Below are positions 46,052 through 55,014 of a stretch of 64,000 nt of DNA, in pieces. Position numbers and translations under genes: made by a program. Where the stretch lies: contig NZ_JACHML010000001.1 of NCBI RefSeq assembly GCF_014208045.1, positions 1,550,001 to 1,614,000 on the forward strand, written 5' to 3'. This DNA comes from Microbacterium thalassium. GTDB lineage: Bacteria; Actinomycetota; Actinomycetes; Actinomycetales; Microbacteriaceae. The notes beneath the pieces are model-generated. The model was not told where the DNA came from. It saw only the letters and a list, made by a program, of their open reading frames with translations, and searched no databases. The stretch's first letter is position 1. Every line of letters begins with the position of its first letter.

Positions 46052-47299
46052 TCAGCGCACGCGGCGGCCGTGCGCGAGGTCGATGAGGTGCGGCAGCACG
46101 CTGCCGGCGCGGAGGCCGTTGTGCTCGTGCTCGCTCGTGATCCACGGCGTGACGCCGGGGAGCAGCCGCGCCGTCTCGAGCGAGAACTCCAGCGGCACGT
46201 AGACGTCGTGGACGTACACCGCGGCGGCGCCGCGCGCCCCCGAGGCCGCGATCGCGCCGGCGTCGTAGAGCATCGGCCACTCGTGGTCGGCGAGTGCCAG
46301 CGCGACGTCGCGCCAGCGGCGGAGGCCGGGAACCGTCTCGAGCCATTCCCGCCGCACGTGCTCGCCGGTCAGGAGCGTGAGGTCGTCGACGAAGTCGGCG
46401 GGCTCGGTGCGCTCGGCCGACCAGCCCGTCGCATGGCCGTCGGCGTAACTGGACTCGTGGAGCACGTAGTAGAGCGGATTGCGCACGTCGTAGCCCATCG
46501 CGGCGGCGAAGTCATGGCGGAAGGCGTTCGACGACGGATCGCGCTCGAGCAGCCCCCACAGCGTCTGCCAGCCGTCGTTCGACCCCAGCAGGAAGCCGAG
46601 CGACCGCACGCGCGACACCGACGCGACCTCGCCGGTGGGCAGGATCAGCTCGCCGTCGACGGCGAGGTCGATGACGCGGCGCATCGCGTCGCGGTGGCCG
46701 GGGAACCGGCGGTAGTAGCGCTCCGAGGCGTCGCGCATCTTGTCGTAGGTGAGGGCGTAGACGTCGTCGGGGTGCCGGCCCACAGCGCTGAGGCCCCCCG
46801 TGATGAAGACGTGCTCGAGCGAGGCGGCATCCGTCGTCAGGTACGCAAGCGTCGTGAAGCCGCCGAACGACTGGCCCAGCACGCTCCAGGTGGCGGCGCC
46901 CAGGTGCTCGCGCACCGCCTCGCAGTCGCGCACGATCGCGTCGGCGCGCAGGTGCGTGAGGTATTCGACGAGCGCGTCGGTGCCGCGCTCGAGGTCGGCG
47001 TCGCCCACGGGTGTCGACAGGCCGGTGCCGCGCTGATCGAGCATGACGACGCGGTAGTGCTCCAGCGCCGCGTCGAGCCACGAGGGGCCGACGGGGGAGT
47101 GGAACGGGCGCGGCGCCTCGTGCCCGGGTCCGCCCTGCAGGAACACCAGGAGGGGCAGGCTCTCGCCGCCGTCGCGGCTGACGACCGCGGCGTGGATGTC
47201 GATCGTGCGGGTGTCGGCGGGGTCGCCCCACACCAGCGGGACGGTGAGCGTGTGGTCGTGGACGGTGAGGTCCTGCATGCGGCGCGTCGTCACGGACAT
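46052..47299 (-). CDS. alpha/beta hydrolase, prolyl aminopeptidase (S33) type
   Basis: 415 residues, no signal peptide. FLQGGPGHEAPRP is the oxyanion HGGPG-like motif of S33 proline iminopeptidases, MLDQRGTGLSTP follows, and the nucleophile is in LGQSFGGFTTLAY. The late ITSEHEHNGLR supplies the catalytic His. Likely releases N-terminal amino acids (often Pro) from peptides in the cytoplasm. Start ATG at 47299 fits the family beginning. It converges with the CHAD gene (gap 4 bp). Confidence 0.9.
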   Translation of the reverse strand: MSVTTRRMQDLTVHDHTLTVPLVWGDPADTRTIDIHAAVVSRDGGESLPLLVFLQGGPGHEAPRPFHSPVGPSWLDAALEHYRVVMLDQRGTGLSTPVGDADLERGTDALVEYLTHLRADAIVRDCEAVREHLGAATWSVLGQSFGGFTTLAYLTTDAASLEHVFITGGLSAVGRHPDDVYALTYDKMRDASERYYRRFPGHRDAMRRVIDLAVDGELILPTGEVASVSRVRSLGFLLGSNDGWQTLWGLLERDPSSNAFRHDFAAAMGYDVRNPLYYVLHESSYADGHATGWSAERTEPADFVDDLTLLTGEHVRREWLETVPGLRRWRDVALALADHEWPMLYDAGAIAASGARGAAAVYVHDVYVPLEFSLETARLLPGVTPWITSEHEHNGLRAGSVLPHLIDLAHGRRVR

Positions 47300-47331
47300 G
47301 CTCCGAGCGTACGCGCGGCGACCCCGCGGGA

Positions 47332-47727
47332 TCAGGCCATGACGGCGCGGGGGTCGTCGGTCGGGACGATCTCCTTGCCGAGGGGCATGAGCGAGATCGG
47401 CACCATCTTGAAGCTGGCGATGCCGAGCGGGATGCCGATGATCGTGATGCACAGCAGGATGCCGGTGAGGATGTGCTCGAGCGCGAGCCACCAGCCGGCC
47501 AGGATCACCCAGATGACGTTGCCGAGGAACGAGCCGACACCCGCGCCCGGCTTGTCGATGATCGTGCGGCCGAACGGCCACAGCGCGTAGACGCCGTTGC
47601 GGAAGGACGCGATCGCCCACGGGATCGTGATGATCGGGATCAGCAGCAGGACGCCCGCGAGCATGTAGCCGAGGAACATCCAGAAGCCCGCCAGCACGAA
47701 CCAGATGATGTTGAGGAGGATGCGCAC
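47332..47727 (-). CDS. YccF domain membrane protein
   Basis: 131 residues with two repeats of the YccF domain: IIWFVLAGFWMFLGYMLAGVL and the matching VIWVILAGWWLALEHILTGIL, each followed by IPIITIPWAIASFRNG / ITIIGIPLGIASFKM. Four helices in total. Function unknown in bacteria. ATG start at 47727; same strand as the downstream hydrolase with a 32-bp gap. Confidence 0.93.
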   Translation of the reverse strand: MRILLNIIWFVLAGFWMFLGYMLAGVLLLIPIITIPWAIASFRNGVYALWPFGRTIIDKPGAGVGSFLGNVIWVILAGWWLALEHILTGILLCITIIGIPLGIASFKMVPISLMPLGKEIVPTDDPRAVMA

Positions 47728-47775
47728 GGGACGATTCTCTCAGCCGGATGCCGTGCGCAAGCTGGGACGGGCGTG

Positions 47776-47858
47776 GCTCCGAACGTCGGAGAATCACGCC
47801 AATGTCGGAGGGATCCGGTCCGGAGGCTCCGACATTCGCCGCGAATTCCGACGTTCGC
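47776..47858 (+). repeat. palindromic dispersed element, copy 4, between yccF and pcrA
   Basis: CTCCGAACGTCGGAGAATC, AATGTCGGAGGGATCCGG, GGCTCCGACATTCG, GAATTCCGACGTTCG. One extra G in the second block shifts the frame relative to copies 1-3, so this copy could not be read through as the same peptide. It sits about 45 bp upstream of the pcrA -10. Confidence 0.85.
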
Positions 47859-47900
47859 GCGTGGGCGTGGGCGCTCCGCGCGGGTGTCGGCATCCCGACC

Positions 47901-47906
47901 TAGACT
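47901..47906 (+). promoter_or_regulatory. -10 TAGACT of pcrA
   Basis: TAGACT ends nine bases before the ATG at 47916, so the transcript has no or almost no leader. Confidence 0.55.
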
Positions 47907-47915
47907 TGACGGGCC

Positions 47916-50360
47916 ATGACCGACGCTTCTTCGCCCCTCATCGTCGGCGGCGACCGCGGGCCCCAGCCGGGTGCCGTGCGACCCGACGAAGACCTCCTCG
48001 CCGGCCTCAACCCTCCGCAGCGCGAGGCCGTGACCTATCGCGGCCAGGCGCTGCTGATCGTCGCGGGCGCAGGCTCCGGCAAGACCAGCGTCCTCACGCG
48101 CCGCGTCGCGTCGCTGCTGCGGACGAAGGACGCCTGGCCCAGCCAGATCCTCGCGATCACCTTCACGAACAAGGCCGCCGGCGAGATGCGCGAGCGCGTC
48201 GCGCAGCTCATCGGCGACCGGGCGCAGGGCATGTGGATCTCGACCTTCCACTCCGCGTGCGTGCGGATCCTGCGGCGCGAGGCCGAGCAGTTCGGCTTCA
48301 CGAAGTCGTTCACCATCTACGACTCCGGCGACTCGCGCGCGCTCATCAAGCGGCTCGTGAAGGAGCACGAGGCGGATGCCTTCGGCCTCACGCCCGCCGC
48401 GACGCAGAGCCGCATCTCGAAGCTCAAGAACGAGTTGACGGATGCCGAGTCCTACGCGCGGGACGCGAACATGAACGACCCCGCCGAGCGCGTGTTCGCG
48501 GGCGTCTTCGCCGACTACCAGCGCGAGCTGCAGCGGGCGAACGCGTTCGACTTCGACGACCTCATCGCTCAGACGGTGTACCTGTTCCGGGCGTTCCCGA
48601 AGGTCGCCGACGTCTACCGGCGCCGATTCCGCCACATCCTCGTCGACGAGTACCAGGACACCAACCACGCCCAGTACGCGCTGATCCGCGAGCTCACCAA
48701 GCCGGTCGGGGCGGATGCCGAGCCGATCTCGGGCGGCGGCGGAATGATGATCTTCGAGCCCGAGCCCGAGCCGGATGCCGGCGATGCGGCGTCACTGACC
48801 GTCGTGGGCGATTCGGACCAGTCGATCTACGCCTTCCGCGGCGCCGACATCCGCAACATCACCGAGTTCGAGCGCGACTTCCCCGGCGCGAAGGTCGTGC
48901 TCCTCGAGCAGAACTACCGGTCCACGCAGAACATCCTGTCGGCTGCCAACGCCGTCATCGGCAACAACTTCGACCGCAAGGACAAGAAGCTGTGGACCGA
49001 CGTGGGCGCGGGCGAGAAGATCGTCGGCTTCACCGGCTACTCGCAGCACGACGAGGCCCAGTTCGTCGCGGACGAGGTCGAGACGCTTCGCAAGGCGGGC
49101 GTCGACTACAGCCAGATGGCCGTGTTCTACCGCACGAACTCGCAGTCGCGTGCGCTGGAGGAGATCTTCATCCGCTCGGCGGTGCCGTACAAGATCATGG
49201 GCGGCACGAAGTTCTACGAGCGCGCCGAGATCAAGGACGCCCTCGCCTACCTCATCGCGGTGTCGAATCCGGCCGACGAGATGGCGATGCGCCGCATCAT
49301 CAACCGCCCGCGCCGCGGCATCGGCGACGTCACGATCGAGACGATCTCGCGGTACGCCGAGCAGGAGCAGATCACGTTCCGCGATGCGCTGGCGAACTCC
49401 TCAGCGCTGGGCGTCGGCCCCAAGATCCAGAAGGCCATCGCGCACCTGGACGCCGTGCTGGCCGAGGCGAGCGAGCTGATGCTCCCGGCCTCGGGCGAAC
49501 TGGTCCCGCCGACGGCCGTCGCCGAGGGGTTGCATCTGCTCTTGAACAAGTCCGGCTACAACGACGCGCTGCGTGCCAGCAGGGATCCGCAGGACGAGGC
49601 GCGGCTCGAGAACCTCGACGAGCTCGTCGCCGTGACGCGCGAGTTCGCACGCAACAACCCCGAGGGGACGCTCGTCGACTTCCTCGCCGAGGTCGCGCTG
49701 GTGTCGGATGCCGACGACCTCGACGACGCGTCGGGCACGGTGTCGCTCATGACGATGCACACCGCCAAGGGCCTCGAGTACGACTCGGTGTTCGTCACCG
49801 GCGTCGAGGAGGACCTCATCCCGCATCGCATCTCGGCGGGGGAGCCGGGCGGTCCGCAGGAGGAGCGGCGTCTGTTCTACGTGGGACTCACACGCGCGCG
49901 CAAGCGCCTGTATCTGTCGCTGGCCATGACCCGCGCGCAGTTCGGCGAGATCTCGGTGGCGATGCCGAGCCGGTTCCTGCAGGAGATCCCGGCCGAGCTG
50001 GTGGACTGGCGGCAATCGCCGGGCGACGTCAACTCGCGCGGCGGCACGCAGTCGCGTGCGCTGAACGCGCGCCGCGGCGGCCCGGGCGGCGGCAAGCGCT
50101 ACGGCGACGACCTCGTGCCGCTGGCCCGCCGCGAGCCGAGCGCGAACATGAACAAGTTCGCAAACCGCATTCCGGCCAAGGTGCGCGACAACGGCGACAT
50201 GCAGCTCGCGCCCGGCGACCGCATCCGCCACGAGGACTTCGGCGAGGGCCGTGTGGACGCCGTGACCGGCGAGGGCGCCAAGCGCGTCGCTCATGTGCGG
50301 TTCGAGACGGCCGGTGCGAAGAAGCTGCTGATCAAGATCGCCCCCATCGAGAAGCTCTGA
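47916..50360 (+). CDS. pcrA: ATP-dependent DNA helicase UvrD1/PcrA
   Basis: 814-residue superfamily 1A 3'-5' helicase for repair and replication restart. Motifs in order: Walker A VAGAGSGKTSVLT near residue 50, TFTNKAAGEMRERV, Walker B DEYQDTNHAQY near 247, GDSDQSIYAFRGA, LEQNYRSTQNIL near 330, and TMHTAKGLEYDSVFVTGVEEDLIPH. The C-terminal Tudor-like end (GDRIRHEDFGEGRVDAV) is typical of PcrA and contacts RNA polymerase. An extra Gly/Glu-Pro-rich insert (GGGGMMIFEPEPEPDAGD) lies between motifs II and III. Confidence 0.97.
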   Translation: MTDASSPLIVGGDRGPQPGAVRPDEDLLAGLNPPQREAVTYRGQALLIVAGAGSGKTSVLTRRVASLLRTKDAWPSQILAITFTNKAAGEMRERVAQLIGDRAQGMWISTFHSACVRILRREAEQFGFTKSFTIYDSGDSRALIKRLVKEHEADAFGLTPAATQSRISKLKNELTDAESYARDANMNDPAERVFAGVFADYQRELQRANAFDFDDLIAQTVYLFRAFPKVADVYRRRFRHILVDEYQDTNHAQYALIRELTKPVGADAEPISGGGGMMIFEPEPEPDAGDAASLTVVGDSDQSIYAFRGADIRNITEFERDFPGAKVVLLEQNYRSTQNILSAANAVIGNNFDRKDKKLWTDVGAGEKIVGFTGYSQHDEAQFVADEVETLRKAGVDYSQMAVFYRTNSQSRALEEIFIRSAVPYKIMGGTKFYERAEIKDALAYLIAVSNPADEMAMRRIINRPRRGIGDVTIETISRYAEQEQITFRDALANSSALGVGPKIQKAIAHLDAVLAEASELMLPASGELVPPTAVAEGLHLLLNKSGYNDALRASRDPQDEARLENLDELVAVTREFARNNPEGTLVDFLAEVALVSDADDLDDASGTVSLMTMHTAKGLEYDSVFVTGVEEDLIPHRISAGEPGGPQEERRLFYVGLTRARKRLYLSLAMTRAQFGEISVAMPSRFLQEIPAELVDWRQSPGDVNSRGGTQSRALNARRGGPGGGKRYGDDLVPLARREPSANMNKFANRIPAKVRDNGDMQLAPGDRIRHEDFGEGRVDAVTGEGAKRVAHVRFETAGAKKLLIKIAPIEKL

Positions 50361-50730
50361 CCCTCGCGCTCGGCGTCGTCCCGACGAGAGCGGATGCCGC
50401 GTCCCCGGCGTTCGTCGTGGCTCGGTCCGGTCGTCGCCTGTGTGAATCGCCGTTCGCTCCGCGTATATGATGGGTCGCGACATGAGATGTGAAGTCTCAT
50501 GTTTCGACGATCGGGGGATCTGCATCGGGGGAAGCGACGTCGAGGCGCGGTCGGGGGGCCTGCGCCCGTCGTCGCTCGATGCCGGGGATCGAAAGGTGCC
50601 GGCGGGCGCGGGACAGCCCGCCGGTGCCGCGATCCACAGCACGCCGAACAGATCGCCCGGCCGCGCGGCCGATCGTGGAATAGTGGGGCCCACGGCGGAG
50701 CAACCCCCCTACCCTCCGTCTGAGGAAGCC
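50361..50730 (+). other. 370-bp gap between pcrA and the TetR gene, with promoter and operator but no gene
   Basis: Holds a -10-like TATGAT (50466-50471), a palindrome at 50480-50502 and a leader of about 250 nt before the TetR ATG. The TetR frame stays open through much of it, but codon content is poor and no start has a good ribosome-binding site. A weak hairpin after pcrA (around 50366-50392) might end pcrA transcription. Confidence 0.5.
50480..50502 (+). promoter_or_regulatory. 23-bp palindrome, probable TetR-type operator
   Basis: ACATGAGA-N7-TCTCATGT, perfect 8-bp arms, just downstream of TATGAT. It would sit at about the transcription start of the TetR gene, consistent with autorepression. 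Confidence 0.7.
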
Positions 50731-51489
50731 ATGGACGAAAAGTCGTTCGGGACGCGGAGCAAGCGTCAGCCTGCCGACGAGACACGTCGGAAGATGCTCG
50801 ATGCCGCCGTGCGTCAGGTGAAGGAGCAGGGTCTCGAACTCGACTTCGCCAATCTCAACCTCGAGGAGTTCATCCGTGTGGCGGGCGTGCCCCGCAGCAC
50901 GGTGTTCCGCATCTGGCCGGACCGGCGCGCCTTCGTCGCCGACCTGATCAGCGCCCTGTTCGAATCCAACCCCGAGATGGGGCAGGGGTTCGACGAGGAG
51001 ACGTTCCGCATCGTCGAGCAGGTGATCGCCGACAACGCCGATGATCTGCGCACGCCCGAGGGGCGCGTGAAGCTCATCGCCGAGGCCGCTCGCATCGGGG
51101 GCGCGCGCAATCTCGCGGCCGTGTCGCACTCGCGGCCCTGGGCGATCCAGCGCAGCATCCTGTCGGCGGCGATGAGCGGGGCCGATGCGGTCGCCGACGA
51201 CGCGGTCCGCGAGGCCCTGCTGGCCCTCGAGGAGCGTTTCCGCTCGCGCATGGAGCAGATGTACGCCACGTGGGCCGAGCTGTTCCAGCGCCGCATGGTG
51301 CCCGGCATCACCCCGCGCGACATCGCGATCTGCAGTGCCGCGCTGGTCGAGGGCATCGTCGAGCGTCGGGTGTTCTCCGACCCGCTGCCACCCCGCACGC
51401 TCGCGGTGGGCGGCGGCGAGCCGCAGGAGTGGGAGATCGGAGCCTTCGCGCTCTTCGCCATCTTCATCACCTTCACCGAGGAGACCTGA
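50731..51489 (+). CDS. TetR-family transcriptional regulator
   Basis: 252 residues. The N-terminal HTH domain (ETRRKMLDAAVRQVKEQG ... FIRVAGVPRSTVFRIWPDRRAFVADLI, in parts) is TetR-like, with a Trp in the recognition-helix region. The C-terminal ligand domain shows no specific subfamily mark. ATG follows TGAGGAAGCC. A perfect palindrome 230 bp upstream may be its own operator. No obvious target gene is adjacent on the other strand. Confidence 0.85.
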   Translation: MDEKSFGTRSKRQPADETRRKMLDAAVRQVKEQGLELDFANLNLEEFIRVAGVPRSTVFRIWPDRRAFVADLISALFESNPEMGQGFDEETFRIVEQVIADNADDLRTPEGRVKLIAEAARIGGARNLAAVSHSRPWAIQRSILSAAMSGADAVADDAVREALLALEERFRSRMEQMYATWAELFQRRMVPGITPRDIAICSAALVEGIVERRVFSDPLPPRTLAVGGGEPQEWEIGAFALFAIFITFTEET

Positions 51490-51519
51490 GCGCGTCCCGC
51501 ACGCGTCACCGCATCGGGT

Positions 51520-51525
51520 TAGGCT
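51520..51525 (+). promoter_or_regulatory. -10 TAGGCT of the SseB gene, leaderless type
   Basis: TAGGCT ends six bases before the ATG at 51532. Confidence 0.55.
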
Positions 51526-51531
51526 CGAACG

Positions 51532-52557
51532 ATGGCGATCTTCTCCCGTGGAAAGCGCACGCGCGACGACGACACGACCGCTGAGGCTGCTCAGCCCGCG
51601 GCCGAGGCGACCGAAGCCGCAGCCGCGGCGGAGAGCGCCGGCGATGAATCGGTGCCGCACGTCGGCATCTCGGTCTCGACCTTCGGACAGGCAGCCTCCG
51701 CGCCGCAGGTCGCGACGCCGGGGACGAGCACGCAGCCGCGATCGCAGACCAACGAGACCGCGCCGGCGCAGACCGAGACCATCCCGGGGCTGCGCGACAA
51801 CGTCGTGCTCCGCGCGGCGCTGGCAGCGCTGCCCGAGAAGCCCGACTCGATCGATCTTCTCAACGTCGCGCGCCAGCTGATGCAGGGGCATGTCTTCCTG
51901 CGCGTGAAGGGCGACGCCCGCGCGCTCATCTCCGAGGGCAAGGACCTGCCGCTGGCCGTGGCCACGCTGCGCGGCAAGCGCTTCGCGCTCGCGTACAGCA
52001 GCGGCGCCGCGCTGCAGGCCAGTGTCCGCCAGGACGGCGATGCGCAGACATCGGCGATGGGCCAGCCGGTCCTCGCCGTGATCCGCCACGTCCTCGCCGG
52101 AACCTACGACGGGCTCATCCTCGACCACGCCTCGGCGCCGGCGCGAGCCGTGCTGCCGCGGCCGCTGCTCGAGAAGATGGTCGAGGCCTACGACGAGCAG
52201 CTCACCATCAAGCAGGCGCTGGCCGCCGAACGCACACCGCAGACAGCGGCCCAGGTCGCCGACGCGCTCACGAAGGTGAAGCTGTGGGTCGCGGTCAACC
52301 GGGCGGCCGAGGGCGGCCCGGTGGGCGTGGCCGAGTCCCGCACGAAGTCCGGGGAGCGGTTCCTCGAGGTGTACTCCCACCCGCTCGAGGTCGTCGCCGG
52401 GGGCCGCAGCGATCAGGCTGCGCCGATCACGGCGGCGCAGCTCGCGAAGGCGCTGCACGGCGACGACGGGCTCACGGGCGTGATCGTCGACCCGCGAGGG
52501 CCGTGGATCCGCCTGCGGCGCGACGATCTGACGCAGCTGCTCGCGCTCACCGACTGA
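51532..52557 (+). CDS. SseB-domain protein
   Basis: 341 residues. A low-complexity, Ala/Thr/Glu-rich N terminus of about 85 residues starts MAIFSRGKRTRDDD. Then comes an SseB-like domain (LLNVARQLMQGHVFLRVKGDARAL ... GKRFALAYSSGAALQASV, in parts) and a C-terminal region with VKLWVAVNRAAEGG that resembles a second related module. The family is widespread in actinobacteria and lacks a known enzymatic role. Transcription is probably leaderless. Confidence 0.85.
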   Translation: MAIFSRGKRTRDDDTTAEAAQPAAEATEAAAAAESAGDESVPHVGISVSTFGQAASAPQVATPGTSTQPRSQTNETAPAQTETIPGLRDNVVLRAALAALPEKPDSIDLLNVARQLMQGHVFLRVKGDARALISEGKDLPLAVATLRGKRFALAYSSGAALQASVRQDGDAQTSAMGQPVLAVIRHVLAGTYDGLILDHASAPARAVLPRPLLEKMVEAYDEQLTIKQALAAERTPQTAAQVADALTKVKLWVAVNRAAEGGPVGVAESRTKSGERFLEVYSHPLEVVAGGRSDQAAPITAAQLAKALHGDDGLTGVIVDPRGPWIRLRRDDLTQLLALTD

Positions 52558-52632
52558 CCCCCGGCGGCTCGCTGTGGCATCCTGAAGCGCGAGGCGAACC
52601 CCCGCCCGAGACGGCCGAAGGAGCACGCCGCG

Positions 52633-53520
52633 GTGATCGAGCGCACCCAGGCTCTGCTGGAGGAGATCCTGATCTCCGGCGACCCCGTCGCGCGCAATCG
52701 CATGATCACGCTCTGCTACCGCGACCTCGCGGAGGGGCTGGCCGAGATCGTGGGGCGCCGCGACCTCAACTGGTTCGTCTTCGGGGTGTGGGCCAGCGGC
52801 ACGGCGGGGGCGGCGATCCGCGGCGAGGGCCTGCCGCTGGATCTCGGGACATCCCGGAACGTCGCCGCGGGCAACCTCGCCATCATCCGCGACGTGGCCC
52901 CGGCGTTCATCCGCTGGCTCCGCGAGGTCGAGCACGCCGGCGGCCCCACGATCGACGCGCGCGACCGTGCGCTCGAAGATCCCCTGTTCGAGGCGGCGCC
53001 CAAGCTCGGCGCCGCGATCAGGTGCTACCACGCCGCCGCCGAGCTGCGCGCGGCGGCGGCCGATGACAATGCGTCCGACAAGGACATCGCCGAGCTGGTG
53101 CTGCTGGGAAACCTGCTCCTGGGCGAGCACGAGCAGACCGTCGTCGACCGCTTCATCGATGCGGCCATGCCGCTCGGGTGCCTGTTCGGCCTCATCACGA
53201 CGCGCTTCGTGCGCATCGACACCCCCGACGGTCCCCTGGACGTCTGCGAGGACGTCGCTCCGCCCGCGTACCTTGCCGGGGAGCTCTTCCCAGCTGTCCT
53301 CAGCGACCTGGTCAATCCCGACCTGTGCGCGGCGTGCGTGAGGTTCGGGCAGTCCACGGGCGCGGATGCCGCGGCCTCGAACGCCCTCAAGTGGGAGGAC
53401 TACGACGACCGCATGGGCTACATCATGACCTTCTTCCGCGCGTACCAGCGCGATGAGCGGTTCTACGAGGTGCCGGCCGCCTACCTGCCGGTCGAGGTCG
53501 AAGGCGCACATGGTCTCTGA
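52633..53520 (+). CDS. conserved hypothetical protein
   Basis: 295 residues, soluble, mostly helical in appearance, no signal or membrane segment. Noticeable features are LNWFVFGVWASGTAGAAIRG near residue 45, VLLGNLLLGEHEQTVVDRFIDAA in the middle and an acidic-aromatic end YDDRMGYIMTFFRAYQRDERFYEVPA. Three Cys cluster late (DVCEDVAP, DLCAACVRFG). I recognise no family. GTG start at 52633 stands 13 bp after GAAGGAG. It overlaps the next gene (polymerase domain) by 11 bases, which suggests an operon with repair-type genes. Confidence 0.75.
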   Translation: MIERTQALLEEILISGDPVARNRMITLCYRDLAEGLAEIVGRRDLNWFVFGVWASGTAGAAIRGEGLPLDLGTSRNVAAGNLAIIRDVAPAFIRWLREVEHAGGPTIDARDRALEDPLFEAAPKLGAAIRCYHAAAELRAAAADDNASDKDIAELVLLGNLLLGEHEQTVVDRFIDAAMPLGCLFGLITTRFVRIDTPDGPLDVCEDVAPPAYLAGELFPAVLSDLVNPDLCAACVRFGQSTGADAAASNALKWEDYDDRMGYIMTFFRAYQRDERFYEVPAAYLPVEVEGAHGL

Positions 53521-54535
53521 GCGCGTCACCCTCACCGTCCCGGGCCCCGAGGGCGATCGCGAGGTCGGGCTGTCGAGCCCGAACCGCGTGCTGTGGCCAG
53601 AGCTCGGCATCACCAAGCGTGAGCTCGCCGAGTACTTCATCGCGGTCGCGGGCGCCTTTCTGGCCGCCAACGGCGACCGGCCGGTGTCCCTCGAGCGCTT
53701 CCCCGACGGCATCGACGGTGACAGCTTCTTCTCGAAGAACCCGCCCAAGGGAGCGCCGGGGTTCGTCGAGACCGTCACGGTGCGGTACAACAGCGGCCGG
53801 CGGCATCCGCAGATCGTCCTCACCGAGCCGGCCGCCATCGTGTGGGCGGCGCAGATGAACACCGTCGTGTTCCACCCGTGGGCCTCCCGTACCGCGAACA
53901 CCGACAATCCCGTCGAGCTGCGGATCGACCTGGATCCCCAGCCCGGGACGGACTTCTCGGATGCCGCGGCCGTCGCGCCGGCGCTGCGCGACGTCCTCGC
54001 CGAGGCCGGGCTGACGGCGTTCCTGAAGACGAGCGGCAGTCGCGGCATCCACGTGTTCTGCCCCATCGAGCCCGCGCACGAGTTCCTCGACGTCCGTCAC
54101 GCCGTCATCGCCGCCGGCCGCGAGCTCGAGCGCCGCATGCCCGACAGGGTCACGACGAACTGGTGGAAGGAAGAGCGCGGCGAGCGCATCTTCGTCGACT
54201 TCAACCAGGCCAACCGCGACCGCACGATGGCGGGCGCCTACAGTCCACGCGCGCTGCCGGGCGCGACGGTGGCGACGCCCATCACGTGGGACGAGCTGGC
54301 GGATGCCGACCCCGCCGCGTTCACGGTGCGCACCGTGCCGCAGCGCCTCGCCGACATCGGCGACCCGTGGGCCGACATGTCCGCGTCCCCGGGCCGCATC
54401 GACACCCTGCTGGAGTGGTGGCAGCGCGACCTCGATGCGGGGCTCGGCGAGCTGCCGTTCCCGCCCGAATTCCCAAAGATGCCCGGGGAGCCGCCCCGCG
54501 TGCAGCCGAGCAGAGCGAGGAGAGCAGATGACTGA
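53510..54535 (+). CDS. LigD-type polymerase/primase domain protein (copy B)
   Basis: 341 residues, stand-alone NHEJ polymerase domain. LRIDLDPQPGTDFSDA has the catalytic DxD, KTSGSRGIHVFCPI and WWKEERGERIFVDFNQANRDRTMAGAYSPR follow; the C terminus ends in a short basic tail. About the length of mycobacterial PolD-type proteins. ATG at 53510 overlaps the upstream stop by 11 bases, and its own stop overlaps the DDN-family gene by eight bases. The paralogue at 37583 has a longer C terminus. Confidence 0.9.
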   Translation: MVSERVTLTVPGPEGDREVGLSSPNRVLWPELGITKRELAEYFIAVAGAFLAANGDRPVSLERFPDGIDGDSFFSKNPPKGAPGFVETVTVRYNSGRRHPQIVLTEPAAIVWAAQMNTVVFHPWASRTANTDNPVELRIDLDPQPGTDFSDAAAVAPALRDVLAEAGLTAFLKTSGSRGIHVFCPIEPAHEFLDVRHAVIAAGRELERRMPDRVTTNWWKEERGERIFVDFNQANRDRTMAGAYSPRALPGATVATPITWDELADADPAAFTVRTVPQRLADIGDPWADMSASPGRIDTLLEWWQRDLDAGLGELPFPPEFPKMPGEPPRVQPSRARRADD

Positions 54536-54995
54536 TCAGCCCAGCTGGTCCGACCGCGCGATGGCGAAGGCCCTGAAGACCCCCTGGCTGATGCGGCTTC
54601 CGATCCCGATGTTCAAAGCGGGACTGGGCTGGATGCTGGGTGATCGGTTCGTGATGATCGAGCACCTGGGGCGCACCTCCGGCGAGCCGCGCTACGCCGT
54701 CGTCGAGGTGATGGGGCGCGAGCCGAACGTCATCCGCGTCGCGTCGGGTCTCGGCACGAAGTCGCAGTGGTACCGCAACCTCAAGGCCAACGGCGTGGCG
54801 TTCCTCAGCACCGGAAAGGCGCGGCGCGTGCCGGCGCACGTGCGCATCCTCTCGGAGGAGGAGTCGCAGCAGGCCCTGGACCACTACGCGCAGGAGTATC
54901 CCGAAGCGTGGAAGCACCTCAAGAGCGCGATGGACTACGCCGCGGGCGGTGAGGCGGTCATCCCCGTCATCGAGTTCACGCCGCCGCAGGGCTGA
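54528..54995 (+). CDS. F420/deazaflavin-dependent nitroreductase family protein (second copy)
   Basis: 155 residues, DDN split barrel. VMIEHLGRTSGEPRYAVVEVMG contains the cofactor-loop motif GRxSG, and SQWYRNLKANGVAFLSTG the second family motif. ATG follows GAGGAGAGCAG inside the end of the polymerase-domain gene, so it is the last gene of the 52633-54995 unit. Substrate unknown. Confidence 0.88.
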   Translation: MTDQPSWSDRAMAKALKTPWLMRLPIPMFKAGLGWMLGDRFVMIEHLGRTSGEPRYAVVEVMGREPNVIRVASGLGTKSQWYRNLKANGVAFLSTGKARRVPAHVRILSEEESQQALDHYAQEYPEAWKHLKSAMDYAAGGEAVIPVIEFTPPQG

Positions 54996-55014
54996 TCCGC
55001 GACGGCGCGGCCGG

